Below, piece after piece: positions 27,905 through 35,614 of a stretch of DNA of 51,501 nt (position 1 is its first letter; every line of letters begins with the position of its first letter). The notes below the pieces were generated by a model. That model saw nothing but the letters and a program-made list of their open reading frames with translations, had not been told where the DNA came from and ran no database searches. The DNA comes from an uncultured Armatimonadota bacterium (GTDB lineage: Bacteria; Armatimonadota; Fimbriimonadia; Fimbriimonadales; Fimbriimonadaceae), in contig CAIYLG010000059.1 of NCBI GenBank assembly GCA_903927025.1, forward strand, positions 1 to 51,501, in the 5' to 3' direction. A program made the position numbers and the translations under genes.

Positions 27905-29521
27905 CTACTCCAGACTGACCGTATTGTGTGGCAAATGCCCGAAAACGGATTCCCGAAGTCCGTGTACTCGCGGACTGATCAGTTCAGCGTCCTTTTCAAT
28001 ATAAATCGGGATGAACGGCGCATCCTGGAGCACCATATCCTCTGCCTGCGCGTACAGCTTTAGCCGCTCAGCGTCGTTGCCAACCATCATGTCCGCCTTG
28101 GCGCACAGGGCGTCATAGGCAGGGTTCGAGTAGTTGATCTTGTTCTCGGCACCGGTGGTGCTCAGAAGCAGGCTCAAGAAGTTCTGGGGGTCAAGATAGT
28201 CGGCAGACCATCGCATATGGAAGAACTCCAAATCATGCTTGTTGTGCTTGTCCAGATACTGCCCCCAAGGCACCATCTTAGTGTTGCAGTCGATTCCGAG
28301 GTTCTGTCGCAGCTGAGTCACGATGGCGACGGCAACGCGCTCGACGTCGGTCTGTCCGTCACGGTGATAGAGTGTTAGCGTGGGTAGTCCCTTGCCATCG
28401 GGATAACCGGCAACGGCAAGAAGCTTCTTTGCCTCTGCGACATTGAACGGCAGCGCGGCGGCATTCGTTCGGAATCCGAGAACCGATGGAGGCAAGATGC
28501 TCTTTGCGACTGGGCACTTCGCATCGGCGGTCGTGCCGCCTAAAATGTCATCCACGATCTTCTGGGAGTCGATTGCCATCGCAAAAGCGCGGCGGACATC
28601 TCGATTCTTAAATGGAGCGTAGGTTGTGCAGTTGAGTCCAACGTAGTACAGCGCTGGTCTTTCGAAATACTTGACCTGGTCTTTGAATTTGGGGTCGCTC
28701 GCAAGTCCGGCAATATCCTGTCGCTCAATGCGAGTGAGGTCAAGCTGGCCTGACTTGAACATATTCAGCCGGGTAGGAGGATCCTTCACGATTGGGCGCT
28801 CGATACGATCAATCTTCGGACCGCCATCACGGTAATCCTTGTTGGAGATCAAATTCAACTGTTGCCGCTCACGATAGGTCTCCGCCTTGTAGGGGCCGGT
28901 ACCGATCATCTGCTTGACGTTGGTGATTTCCTTGCCCGGATCAAGTGCTTCCTTGCAGACGACCCAATAATTGGGATAGGTCACCAAGCCGAGGAAGTAG
29001 GGGCATGGCTTAACGGTCGTGATAGCCAGGTGAGTCGCATCGATCGCTTTGACTCCTCGGATTTCTTTAGCCTTCTTGGTGAACTTCTCGTCAAAGCCGT
29101 CGATAACGGACATATACGAAGAAGCGGTTTCAGAACCAAATAGTGGATCGGACTCTCGCTCAAGCGTGTACTTGAAGTCGTCCGCGGTCACGACTCGACC
29201 GTTGTGGAACTTGACGCCCGCCTTTAAAGTGAAGGTGTATGTCTTTCCATCAGGAGAGATTTCCCACTTCTCGGCGATGTTGGGAACCACCTGGTTCTTC
29301 TCATCCCACTTCACAAGACCCTCGAACACCTGTTGAAGGGCGTCGATGGTATCGCCATCCTGAACCTTTGAAGGATCCAGACTGGTGATCTCGGAGGAAA
29401 TAGGATATCGGAAGGTGTTGGATTTACCTTCAGAAGCCTTTTCCGAGAAATTGCCCTTGCCGCAACCCACGAGAACCGTGGCAGCAAGTGCAGGGAGGAG
29501 AATCAGGGACGCCCTTCGCAT
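27905..29521 (-). CDS. Oligopeptide/dipeptide ABC transporter substrate-binding lipoprotein
   Basis: A 538-residue SBP family 5 protein (OppA/DppA type). From ATG 29521 the signal peptide leads to the lipobox LVGC (near residue 20). Family landmarks are EITSLDPSKVQDGDTIDALQ, VVPNIAEKWEIS, KFHNGRVVTADDFKYTLE and a late LFLLSTTG-like hydrophobic stretch. An upstream in-frame ATG at 29680 would put 53 arginine-rich residues before the signal peptide and is rejected. No Shine-Dalgarno is obvious. No permease or ATPase gene is adjacent, so the binding protein must share a transporter encoded elsewhere. It is 49 bases after recO on the same strand. Confidence 0.88.
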   Translation of the reverse strand: MRRASLILLPALAATVLVGCGKGNFSEKASEGKSNTFRYPISSEITSLDPSKVQDGDTIDALQQVFEGLVKWDEKNQVVPNIAEKWEISPDGKTYTFTLKAGVKFHNGRVVTADDFKYTLERESDPLFGSETASSYMSVIDGFDEKFTKKAKEIRGVKAIDATHLAITTVKPCPYFLGLVTYPNYWVVCKEALDPGKEITNVKQMIGTGPYKAETYRERQQLNLISNKDYRDGGPKIDRIERPIVKDPPTRLNMFKSGQLDLTRIERQDIAGLASDPKFKDQVKYFERPALYYVGLNCTTYAPFKNRDVRRAFAMAIDSQKIVDDILGGTTADAKCPVAKSILPPSVLGFRTNAAALPFNVAEAKKLLAVAGYPDGKGLPTLTLYHRDGQTDVERVAVAIVTQLRQNLGIDCNTKMVPWGQYLDKHNKHDLEFFHMRWSADYLDPQNFLSLLLSTTGAENKINYSNPAYDALCAKADMMVGNDAERLKLYAQAEDMVLQDAPFIPIYIEKDAELISPRVHGLRESVFGHLPHNTVSLE

Positions 29522-29570
29522 AGGGCAAGATTCTACACCTAATGGTCTATAGGGAACGAGAACCGAGTTT

Positions 29571-30314
29571 TCAGGCCTCGCGGTGGCGGAACTCCTGAAC
29601 CGCAGAAGAGTTGGCTGGAAGCGGCGCTTCCGCAATATGAAACCAAAACGGCAACAAGTCTGCCAGCGCTTCTTCGACAAACTTCATGTTGCCGGGGGGC
29701 GCATCGAACTCTGGAAGCCTCACCAACCCATAGAGGACTTCTGCCCTCGTGCGAAACCGATCGGTATAGGTGACGGCGGCGGCATCGCTGATGTAGCCAC
29801 CCGCTCGTGGAGAAAGAAAGGGTTCTCCTTCCAAAATTTGCTGGTCGGTGGCGATGCAACGATCGAATTGGGGCAGAAAGCCGGAGATGGCAAGAAGGTG
29901 CACTTCTGCCCAAACGAGGGCAACCATCGGTTTCGGATGAGTTTCGAGATGGCGGAGAGACCGCGACAAGAGATCAAACGCCTCTGGAAATGGCTCGTCT
30001 ATTGGCAGGACTGCCGCGTAGAGCTCAACCAGTGCTAGGGCGTACGAAAGCCGTTCGAAGTCAGTTCGAAGGCCCCGGTAGGAAGCAAGCGGCTGGGCCT
30101 GGGTGACAAACGCGGTTCGCTTCCCTTCCGCCAGGGTCATCACGCAGGCAGAGAGGGGCTCGGAGATACCAGAAAGGCGAGATGCGCTCTTTCTGGCTCC
30201 CTTTGCAAGAACGTCCATCTTTCCCGATTCCACGGTGAGGACGGTGAGCCGACGATCCGATTCACCGGAATCGCGTCGTCTCAGCACAATGGCTTGGACA
30301 GTTCGTTCCGGCAT
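29571..30314 (-). CDS. recO: DNA repair protein RecO
   Basis: A 247-residue recombination mediator that helps RecA load on gaps coated with SSB, together with RecR. The OB-fold N-terminus (VQAIVLRRRDSGESDRRLTVLT) and the helical SYALALVELYAAVLP segment are typical. The C-terminal zinc site normally has four cysteines. Here only one (FDRCIATDQ) is kept, and the second pair is replaced (GGYISDAA), so zinc is probably not bound. It follows the six-gene membrane cluster after a hairpin. Confidence 0.88.
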   Translation of the reverse strand: MPERTVQAIVLRRRDSGESDRRLTVLTVESGKMDVLAKGARKSASRLSGISEPLSACVMTLAEGKRTAFVTQAQPLASYRGLRTDFERLSYALALVELYAAVLPIDEPFPEAFDLLSRSLRHLETHPKPMVALVWAEVHLLAISGFLPQFDRCIATDQQILEGEPFLSPRAGGYISDAAAVTYTDRFRTRAEVLYGLVRLPEFDAPPGNMKFVEEALADLLPFWFHIAEAPLPANSSAVQEFRHREA

Positions 30315-30325
30315 GCTAATCCCTG

Positions 30326-30349
30326 CAGGTTCCCCGAGAGGGGAACCTG
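30326..30349 (-). terminator. Hairpin between the membrane cluster and recO
   Basis: CAGGTTCCCC (30326-30335) and GGGGAACCTG (30340-30349) form a perfect 10-bp stem with a 4-base loop, directly after the last membrane gene's stop. No U-run follows on the minus strand, so partial termination or RNA stabilisation is likely. Confidence 0.55.
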
Positions 30350-30350
30350 A

Positions 30351-31061
30351 CTACTTCATGTGGAACAGGCCCTGCTTGATGAATTCGATCCAGATGAAGT
30401 ACATCCGGTCGATCAAGAGCGTGAATCGCATCATGACGGTGGAACCGAAGATCGCACCAAAGCCGATCATCAGCAGCCAGCGGCCCGTGGTCGAGCTCGC
30501 CTTGAGCAGCTTGCCCTTCACATCGAAGCTGAACAGGAAATACGTGAGAACCGTAAGAACCGTGATCAGCGAGATGATATTGGTGAGCGCTTCAGAGCCG
30601 TAGACGCTTCCTGCGGCGGCATCCGCCGGCTTGAAGAACCCACTCTGATTGGGAAGGATTGGCTTCATGGATGCTGTGAACAGCGGTCCGTAGTAGGTCA
30701 TCCATGCGCCGAACTGCTGTCCTGAGTAGAAACCAAGGATCATTCCGATTGGAATCTTGCTGATCCAGTTGTGCTTCTTACTGAACACCAAGTAGCCCAT
30801 GAGGCCAATTGGCAACAGAACGACGTACATCCAATAGCCCATCGAGGCAGTGTTGCCGTCGGAGGCAGATGCCCCGAGCATCTTGTCCCACCAGCCGGAC
30901 TTTAGAACTTCAGTCCAGAGGGCAACGAGAGCCCAACCAGATGCCAGCCCAAGGAACACGTGCTCCCAGAACCGATAGAACTTGTTCTCTTTGTACAGAA
31001 CGCTGTAAAGGCCCAAGGTGGCGGTGACGGCCACCAGCTGCTTAAGGAGATCGTAATTCAT
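30351..31061 (-). CDS. Uncharacterised polytopic membrane protein (cluster gene 6)
   Basis: A 236-residue protein with about six hydrophobic segments. They include VTATLGLYSVLY, WEHVFLGLASGWALVALW, WMYVVLLPIGLMGYLVF, IGMILGFYSGQQFGAW, IISLITVLTVLTYFLF and a late one from GFGAIFGSTVM onward. The loops carry KENKFYRFWEH and SKKHNWISK. I do not recognise the family. GGAG lies about 10 bases before the start, and the preceding gene stops 3 bases upstream. It is the last of six consecutive genes for membrane-associated proteins and probably a channel-like or scaffold subunit; that is inference. Confidence 0.8.
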   Translation of the reverse strand: MNYDLLKQLVAVTATLGLYSVLYKENKFYRFWEHVFLGLASGWALVALWTEVLKSGWWDKMLGASASDGNTASMGYWMYVVLLPIGLMGYLVFSKKHNWISKIPIGMILGFYSGQQFGAWMTYYGPLFTASMKPILPNQSGFFKPADAAAGSVYGSEALTNIISLITVLTVLTYFLFSFDVKGKLLKASSTTGRWLLMIGFGAIFGSTVMMRFTLLIDRMYFIWIEFIKQGLFHMK

Positions 31062-31064
31062 GAG

Positions 31065-32021
31065 TTATTTGCTCCCCTTTTTGCTCAGCAGCATTCCCAC
31101 ATTGCCCACAATGACGGCAATGATGAGCAAGGCGAGGGCGAAGTGCAGGGCAAGGTAGTAAGCCGTGCCTTTACCGGTGTTCCCTTTTCCGGGCCACCCG
31201 GGAATTTTCTCCCCACGGTACAAATCAGACTCGACCGAATCTGACCCGTTGTTGATGCCATTCTCCATGAGCGTCTCAAGGTCGTATACGCCCTTCACTC
31301 CACCGCAAAGGCCCTTAAGCTGCTTCGCTGCGTAGTAGGAATTGTTTTCCGGAACCATAACTCCGGAGACCATGAACATCAGTGGGCACTTCGTGATCCG
31401 CTCTAAGACCGTTCTATTCGTGCTGGATGCTGTGACCAGATAAAACATGTTGAAGTCCTCGACCGACTTCACGCCTTGGAACACTGGCGACTGAAGGGCA
31501 TCCTTGGGGCCAGCGCCCTCTGGGAAATCCTTCTTGCCTTGTGCAATCGAGAGGATCTTGTTGTTCACTGCGAGGATCGTTCCTTCACCTGCGGCAAAGT
31601 AGCCTAGGTTTACGTAGTCCTCAAATTCCTTGTAGGGAGTTCCGCCAGTGAGCTTCTCTAATGCGTTGACCTCGCGTATGGTGTCCTTAGCGACCTGAGG
31701 AGCCTGCACGTCTCCGATAGACATCAGCACAAACTTGATGTGCTTCCGCATCAGCAGCTTGAGCAAAACCTCCATCTCACCCTTACTCTCACCGCGGGTG
31801 CTGTTGGTCCAGTCGGAACAAATGATGACTCGGCCATTGTCTGGCAACTTCATGGTCTGACCGTAGAAGTCGATGCTCGCGTCAATCGGCTTGTTCGGAA
31901 GCTTGACCGAGAAGAAGAGAGGGACCGTACAAGTCACCAGCAGGATTCCGTAGATGACCTGCTTGGGCAGAGATTGAAGTTTCTCTGCCAGAGACGGCGC
32001 TTGGGATTCATTCATAGCCAT
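31065..32021 (-). CDS. Uncharacterised membrane-anchored protein with a large soluble domain (cluster gene 5)
   Basis: A 318-residue protein with one helix near residues 22-38 (VIYGILLVTCTVPLFF) and one near 288-308 (YYLALHFALALLIIAVIVG). The 250 residues between are soluble and probably extracytoplasmic. They begin NGRVIICSDWTNSTRGESKGE and contain KFVLMSIGDVQAPQVAKD, a layout that recalls Rossmann-like or periplasmic domains. Four cysteines are spread over it. The start overlaps the previous stop (TAATG). The family is not recognised. Confidence 0.8.
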   Translation of the reverse strand: MAMNESQAPSLAEKLQSLPKQVIYGILLVTCTVPLFFSVKLPNKPIDASIDFYGQTMKLPDNGRVIICSDWTNSTRGESKGEMEVLLKLLMRKHIKFVLMSIGDVQAPQVAKDTIREVNALEKLTGGTPYKEFEDYVNLGYFAAGEGTILAVNNKILSIAQGKKDFPEGAGPKDALQSPVFQGVKSVEDFNMFYLVTASSTNRTVLERITKCPLMFMVSGVMVPENNSYYAAKQLKGLCGGVKGVYDLETLMENGINNGSDSVESDLYRGEKIPGWPGKGNTGKGTAYYLALHFALALLIIAVIVGNVGMLLSKKGSK

Positions 32022-32941
32022 TAGCCTTCACCTCCCGTCTTCTCAAGGCTAAGCCAGAGGCGAAGTCCCATCGCAAGGAGTCCGATACCCACGCCGAAGT
32101 CGATACCTCGAATCGCAGGGGTTTGAACGTTTGAGCGAAGCCATCCTGACATCGCACTCAACTTGAAGCTCTGCACGAAAGCGTGCATTCCGAAATTGGT
32201 CGGGCTGATCTTGTCGATGAACCCGCTCCACAGGAACTCCACAACTCCCATAAGGCTCAAGATGACCAAGAGTGCTGTCAGGAGGAGAATTGTCGCTTCT
32301 ACCGATCTCGCTCGGAACGCGCGGTAGGCGGCTGAGAGGATGTAGAACGCGACGATGGAGAACATTCCAGCGTCCATGTTCTGCAACAGGCCGTCGAAGA
32401 GGAGATCCCGACCGTAGTTGATCAATCCCCAATTCTTCTGGTCTGCCAGGATGAAGTTCTTCGGATCTTGGTGCTGGATCCAGTCTCCAAATCCAAAGAA
32501 CACCATCACGACCATGCTTCCAACAAGAACTGCACTGAATGCCCAGTCTCGCTGCTGCTTGGCAATTCGTCCAAGGTGAACTCGAAGAAGAGAATAGATT
32601 CCAAGGCCAATCAAGAAGCCAGAGATCACGTTCGTCAAGCTGGCAACTACCAGCTGAGAATCAGAGACCCAGAAGCTGAAGGTTTCAACAGCATTGCGGG
32701 GAGCGCTCGTCGGCTGTCGGTCAATTGGGGCTGGGAACAGCCAGAACATGACGTAGAAGAGGCCTGAGCCAAACGTCACGAGTCTAATGATCCACTTTCT
32801 AAGCTGTGGCGGAGCATAGAGCATTCCCACCGTGGCTGCAACGGCAAGGATCAGTGCAATGAAGATTTTCGCGTAAAGCTCGAATGAGCCGTTGGGCGCA
32901 TTCCAGAATGTTTTAGGATCGATATCTAAAAGGAAGTTCAC
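32021..32941 (-). CDS. Uncharacterised polytopic membrane protein (cluster gene 4)
   Basis: A 306-residue protein with about eight hydrophobic segments. They include IFIALILAVAATVGMLY, LVTFGSGLFYVMFWLF, LTNVISGFLIGLGIYSLL, FSAVLVGSMVVMVFFGF and ILLLTALLVILSLMGVVEF. The N-terminus NFLLDIDPKTFWNAPNGSF is unusual and precedes the first helix. A conserved-looking cytoplasmic loop reads HLGRIAKQQRDW. Its start overlaps the upstream stop by four bases (ATGA). I do not recognise the family. Confidence 0.8.
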   Translation of the reverse strand: MNFLLDIDPKTFWNAPNGSFELYAKIFIALILAVAATVGMLYAPPQLRKWIIRLVTFGSGLFYVMFWLFPAPIDRQPTSAPRNAVETFSFWVSDSQLVVASLTNVISGFLIGLGIYSLLRVHLGRIAKQQRDWAFSAVLVGSMVVMVFFGFGDWIQHQDPKNFILADQKNWGLINYGRDLLFDGLLQNMDAGMFSIVAFYILSAAYRAFRARSVEATILLLTALLVILSLMGVVEFLWSGFIDKISPTNFGMHAFVQSFKLSAMSGWLRSNVQTPAIRGIDFGVGIGLLAMGLRLWLSLEKTGGEG

Positions 32942-33873
32942 TTCGAACCACCCCCTGATGGCGTCGGCAGCTCGCTTGCAGGAAGCTTCTCTCGCTCAAT
33001 TTTCACGTCAGCAGGATCTGCCTTGAGAAGGTGCGAGAAGAAGGTGTCGGACTGCTTAATCTGGCGCGGTTTGGGAAGGTCGACCATCTGTCCCTTCTTG
33101 AACTCCTTAGAGATCTCTCCTCGTTGCTGGATCGTATTGGCGATTGTGCCCATAACGACCAAGGCGATGATGGCGAGTTTGCACCAGTCCTGCCCGATGA
33201 GACTTCCAACCAGAACCGGCTGCCTCGTTAGGAACGCACTGGCGGCATAGAACTCGTCACCGATAAGGACATAGTCGCATGCAGCGATAAAGAATGGTGT
33301 CTGCGTCAACTCCGTCGAGCTGGCGACCTGGATGGCACCGACCGAGTTGGCAGTCTCAGCGAGAATCAGCGACTCCGCGTAGAACTCACCCATGAAGAAT
33401 GTGGCGGCCGCCTTCTCGCGGAGAATAAGGCCAGAGACGCCGGCGGCGAAAGCAAACTGTCTGTCGCTGATGAACCGGACCGAGTCCACATCAAACTGGT
33501 CCGCGAGTCCTTCCTGCTGATAAACGTCTCGAATGATTTCTTGGGCAACCGTGTAGGTTGAGGCGTTATAGCAACAGACGAGGATCGGGTTACCGAACCG
33601 AGCAGCAACGCGACTGACATAGGCAAAGATATTGATTGCCTGCATCGTCTTCGCATTGACGGTGGTATCGGTGAGTCCCGGAACCATCAGAACGGGACGC
33701 CCCATTTCTGTAGCGCGCCCTACGGCTTCGTCGATGGCGTTGAGACCGGCGATTCGGCGGATGTAGAGATCCTTGCCGCCATGCGCACGATAGATGTTGA
33801 TCAAGATGAACGTCACCATCAAAAGGGTGAGCGCAATCATGAACCAACCGGTGTCTTGATACTGGTTACCCAT
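32938..33873 (-). CDS. Membrane-anchored protein of unknown function, DUF6754-like (cluster gene 3)
   Basis: A 311-residue protein with an N-terminal helix (FMIALTLLMVTFILINIY) and a second helix near residues 230-250 (KLAIIALVVMGTIAN). The long domain between contains VLMVPGLTDTTVNAKTM, GNPILVCCYNASTYTVAQEI, RFISDRQFAFAAGVSGLI and FMGEFYAESLILAETAN. From memory these resemble the family called DUF6754, but I cannot verify that. The tail is charged and ends PTPSGGGSK. It is translationally coupled on both sides (TAATG and ATGA) and may be the most conserved member of the cluster. Confidence 0.8.
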   Translation of the reverse strand: MGNQYQDTGWFMIALTLLMVTFILINIYRAHGGKDLYIRRIAGLNAIDEAVGRATEMGRPVLMVPGLTDTTVNAKTMQAINIFAYVSRVAARFGNPILVCCYNASTYTVAQEIIRDVYQQEGLADQFDVDSVRFISDRQFAFAAGVSGLILREKAAATFFMGEFYAESLILAETANSVGAIQVASSTELTQTPFFIAACDYVLIGDEFYAASAFLTRQPVLVGSLIGQDWCKLAIIALVVMGTIANTIQQRGEISKEFKKGQMVDLPKPRQIKQSDTFFSHLLKADPADVKIEREKLPASELPTPSGGGSK

Positions 33874-34166
33874 TAACTGTCCTTTGCTTCCGCCAGCTTG
33901 GGCTTTTCTTCCAGCTTGCGGATGAGCCTTTCGACGTTGGCCCGGTCTGCCAACAGTCGACTGTAGTTGTTCACAAAATCGTAACCTAGAAATGGCACCG
34001 CAAACGGTGCAAAGACTAGCGATGCACTTGCGCCGATAAAGGCAAGGGGCTTGTGCATTTCGAAGAAGAGAATAGCGGGAGTTTCAAGCTTTCGCTTGCG
34101 AATTTCTTCAGTTGCCTTCTGGATCAGCGCCTCGGTCTCGTCCTCGGTCAGGTCCGTGGACCACAT
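33873..34166 (-). CDS. Small single-helix membrane protein (cluster gene 2)
   Basis: A 97-residue protein from ATG 34166. An acidic-basic helix (EDETEALIQKATEEIRKRK) is followed by a hydrophobic stretch (FIGASASLVFAPFAVPFLG) and a charged coiled helix (RANVERLIRKLEEKPKLAEA). A TTG at 34187 would add seven residues. Either start lies inside the upstream gene, which ends at 34108, so about 59-80 bases are read in two frames. The stop overlaps the next start by one base. The family is not recognised. Confidence 0.72.
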   Translation of the reverse strand: MWSTDLTEDETEALIQKATEEIRKRKLETPAILFFEMHKPLAFIGASASLVFAPFAVPFLGYDFVNNYSRLLADRANVERLIRKLEEKPKLAEAKDS

Positions 34167-34617
34167 GTTCGTCGCTAAGTTGTCCAAAAGCTAAAACCGC
34201 CCTCTCAACTTGCTCACGATTGTCTGCCCCGAATCGCAGGTAGACACCCCGAAACGCGTCCATGGTGCCCGCACTCTCCAGGGGAGAGAGCTTGACGCCT
34301 TCGGAGTCGAAAACAGCACGCTTAACATCTGTCCAATCTATTGTCGAAAAGCTGAAACCTGTTCGAACCGAAGCTCGTTTTTCATCAACAGCAAAGATGG
34401 TGCCAAGCCAGAACTCTGCAGTTGATCCGAAGATAATAGCAAACCCAACGACTCCAAGAACGAAATTTCGAAAAAGCGCCACTCCAATAACAAAAGCGAC
34501 GATGCCTGCGGCAAAAATGACCGCTGTTTTCTGGGGTGCTTTATCCGAAAGACGAACCTTCCAGCGGATCGCTTCAGGAATTTGCCCCTCTGTCGCAGAT
34601 GGTTCATCGCCAGCCAT
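34108..34617 (-). CDS. Membrane protein with a PH-like domain (cluster gene 1)
   Basis: A 169-residue protein. Two hydrophobic segments, about residues 31-50 (TAVIFAAGIVAFVIGVALF) and 53-73 (LGVVGFAIIFGSTAEFWLG), are followed by a beta-rich region. FSFSTIDWTDVKRAVFDSEG, FRGVYLRFG and VERAVLAFGQL resemble bacterial pleckstrin-homology (bPH) domains. The last 20 residues (from HVVHGPDRG) overlap the next gene in another frame and have a different, Arg/Gly/Asp-rich composition, so they may be a recent extension. It starts 14 bases inside prs and heads the six-gene cluster. Confidence 0.7.
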   Translation of the reverse strand: MAGDEPSATEGQIPEAIRWKVRLSDKAPQKTAVIFAAGIVAFVIGVALFRNFVLGVVGFAIIFGSTAEFWLGTIFAVDEKRASVRTGFSFSTIDWTDVKRAVFDSEGVKLSPLESAGTMDAFRGVYLRFGADNREQVERAVLAFGQLSDEHVVHGPDRGRDRGADPEGN

Positions 34618-35614
34618 GGAAGAGTTCGCTTACCGACTCGTTTAGGTGGATGCGGCGGATCGCATCGGCGATGAGCGGAGCCGATGGCAGAACCGTGAGT
34701 TTAGGAAAATCCTCTCCTGCCTGATTGGGGATCGTGTCCAAAACCACAATCTCAGAAAGACAGCTGTCCTGAAGCCGGGTCCGCGCGTCCTTGCTGAATA
34801 CGGCGTGGGTTGAGCAGGCAATCACCTCTCGAGCGCCTCGATCCATCAGTGCCTGAGCGCCCATGATGATGGATCCGCCAGTGTCGATCATGTCGTCAAT
34901 CATTACGCACTTCTTGCCGACAAAGTCGCCCACGATTTCCACAACCTCAACCACATTTGGGGCGGGCCGACGCTTGGCGATAACAACGAAGGGGCATCGG
35001 AGCATCTCTGCAAGAGATTTGGCTCGGCTCACTCCCGCGACATCCGGACTTACGACCACGATGTCCTCCTGCTCATGGAACCCTCGATCCACGAAGTACT
35101 GGCCTAAAATTGGCCCACCGTAGAGGTGATCTACCGGCACGTTGAAAAACCCCTGGATCTGCTCCGCGTGCAGGTCGATGGCTACAATTCGGTCGGCACC
35201 GCTCGCCTCAAGGAAGTTGGCGATCAGTCTCGCCGTAATCGGCTCGCGCGGCTTAATCTTCTTGTCCTGCCGCGCATACCCGTAGTACGGCATGACCACC
35301 GTGATGCGCCGAGCAGATGCCCTTCTGAATGCGTCGAGCATGATGAACAGCTCCATCGCATTGTCGTTCGTGGGGTTGCAGGTCGGCTGGAGAATGAATA
35401 TCTCATTTCCCCGAGCGCTCTCCTCAATCATGATGCGGATTTCGCCATCGGCAAACTTCGTGGTCGTCAGCTTTCCGAGTTCGACACCCAGCTCAGCCGC
35501 AACGCGCTTGCCAAGCTCAGGGTGTGCATTCCCCGAAAAGAGCTTCATCCCGTCCAGAGACCGCTCTTTCAACAACTTCCCGATTTTTTGATTTTGCGCC
35601 AACGTGCTGCCCAT
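34604..35614 (-). CDS. prs: Ribose-phosphate pyrophosphokinase
   Basis: A 336-residue enzyme that makes PRPP from ribose 5-phosphate and ATP. The FADGEI and YGYARQDKK segments, the catalytic flexible loop RRPAPN and the PRPP-binding CVMIDDMIDTGGS loop are all present. The start is uncertain. ATG 35614 has GAAGGAAGG directly upstream but overlaps glmU by 46 bases. An internal ATG at 35548 gives MKLFSGNAHPEL, exactly where E. coli-type Prs proteins begin. The stop overlaps the first membrane-cluster gene by 14 bases, so PRPP synthesis and the cluster share a transcript. Confidence 0.94.
   Translation of the reverse strand: MGSTLAQNQKIGKLLKERSLDGMKLFSGNAHPELGKRVAAELGVELGKLTTTKFADGEIRIMIEESARGNEIFILQPTCNPTNDNAMELFIMLDAFRRASARRITVVMPYYGYARQDKKIKPREPITARLIANFLEASGADRIVAIDLHAEQIQGFFNVPVDHLYGGPILGQYFVDRGFHEQEDIVVVSPDVAGVSRAKSLAEMLRCPFVVIAKRRPAPNVVEVVEIVGDFVGKKCVMIDDMIDTGGSIIMGAQALMDRGAREVIACSTHAVFSKDARTRLQDSCLSEIVVLDTIPNQAGEDFPKLTVLPSAPLIADAIRRIHLNESVSELFHGWR

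Noticed and set aside
29522-29680. Upstream start for the peptide-binding lipoprotein
   Set aside because: It would place 53 basic residues before the lipoprotein signal peptide and overlap recO; the Met directly before RRASLILL gives a normal lipoprotein.
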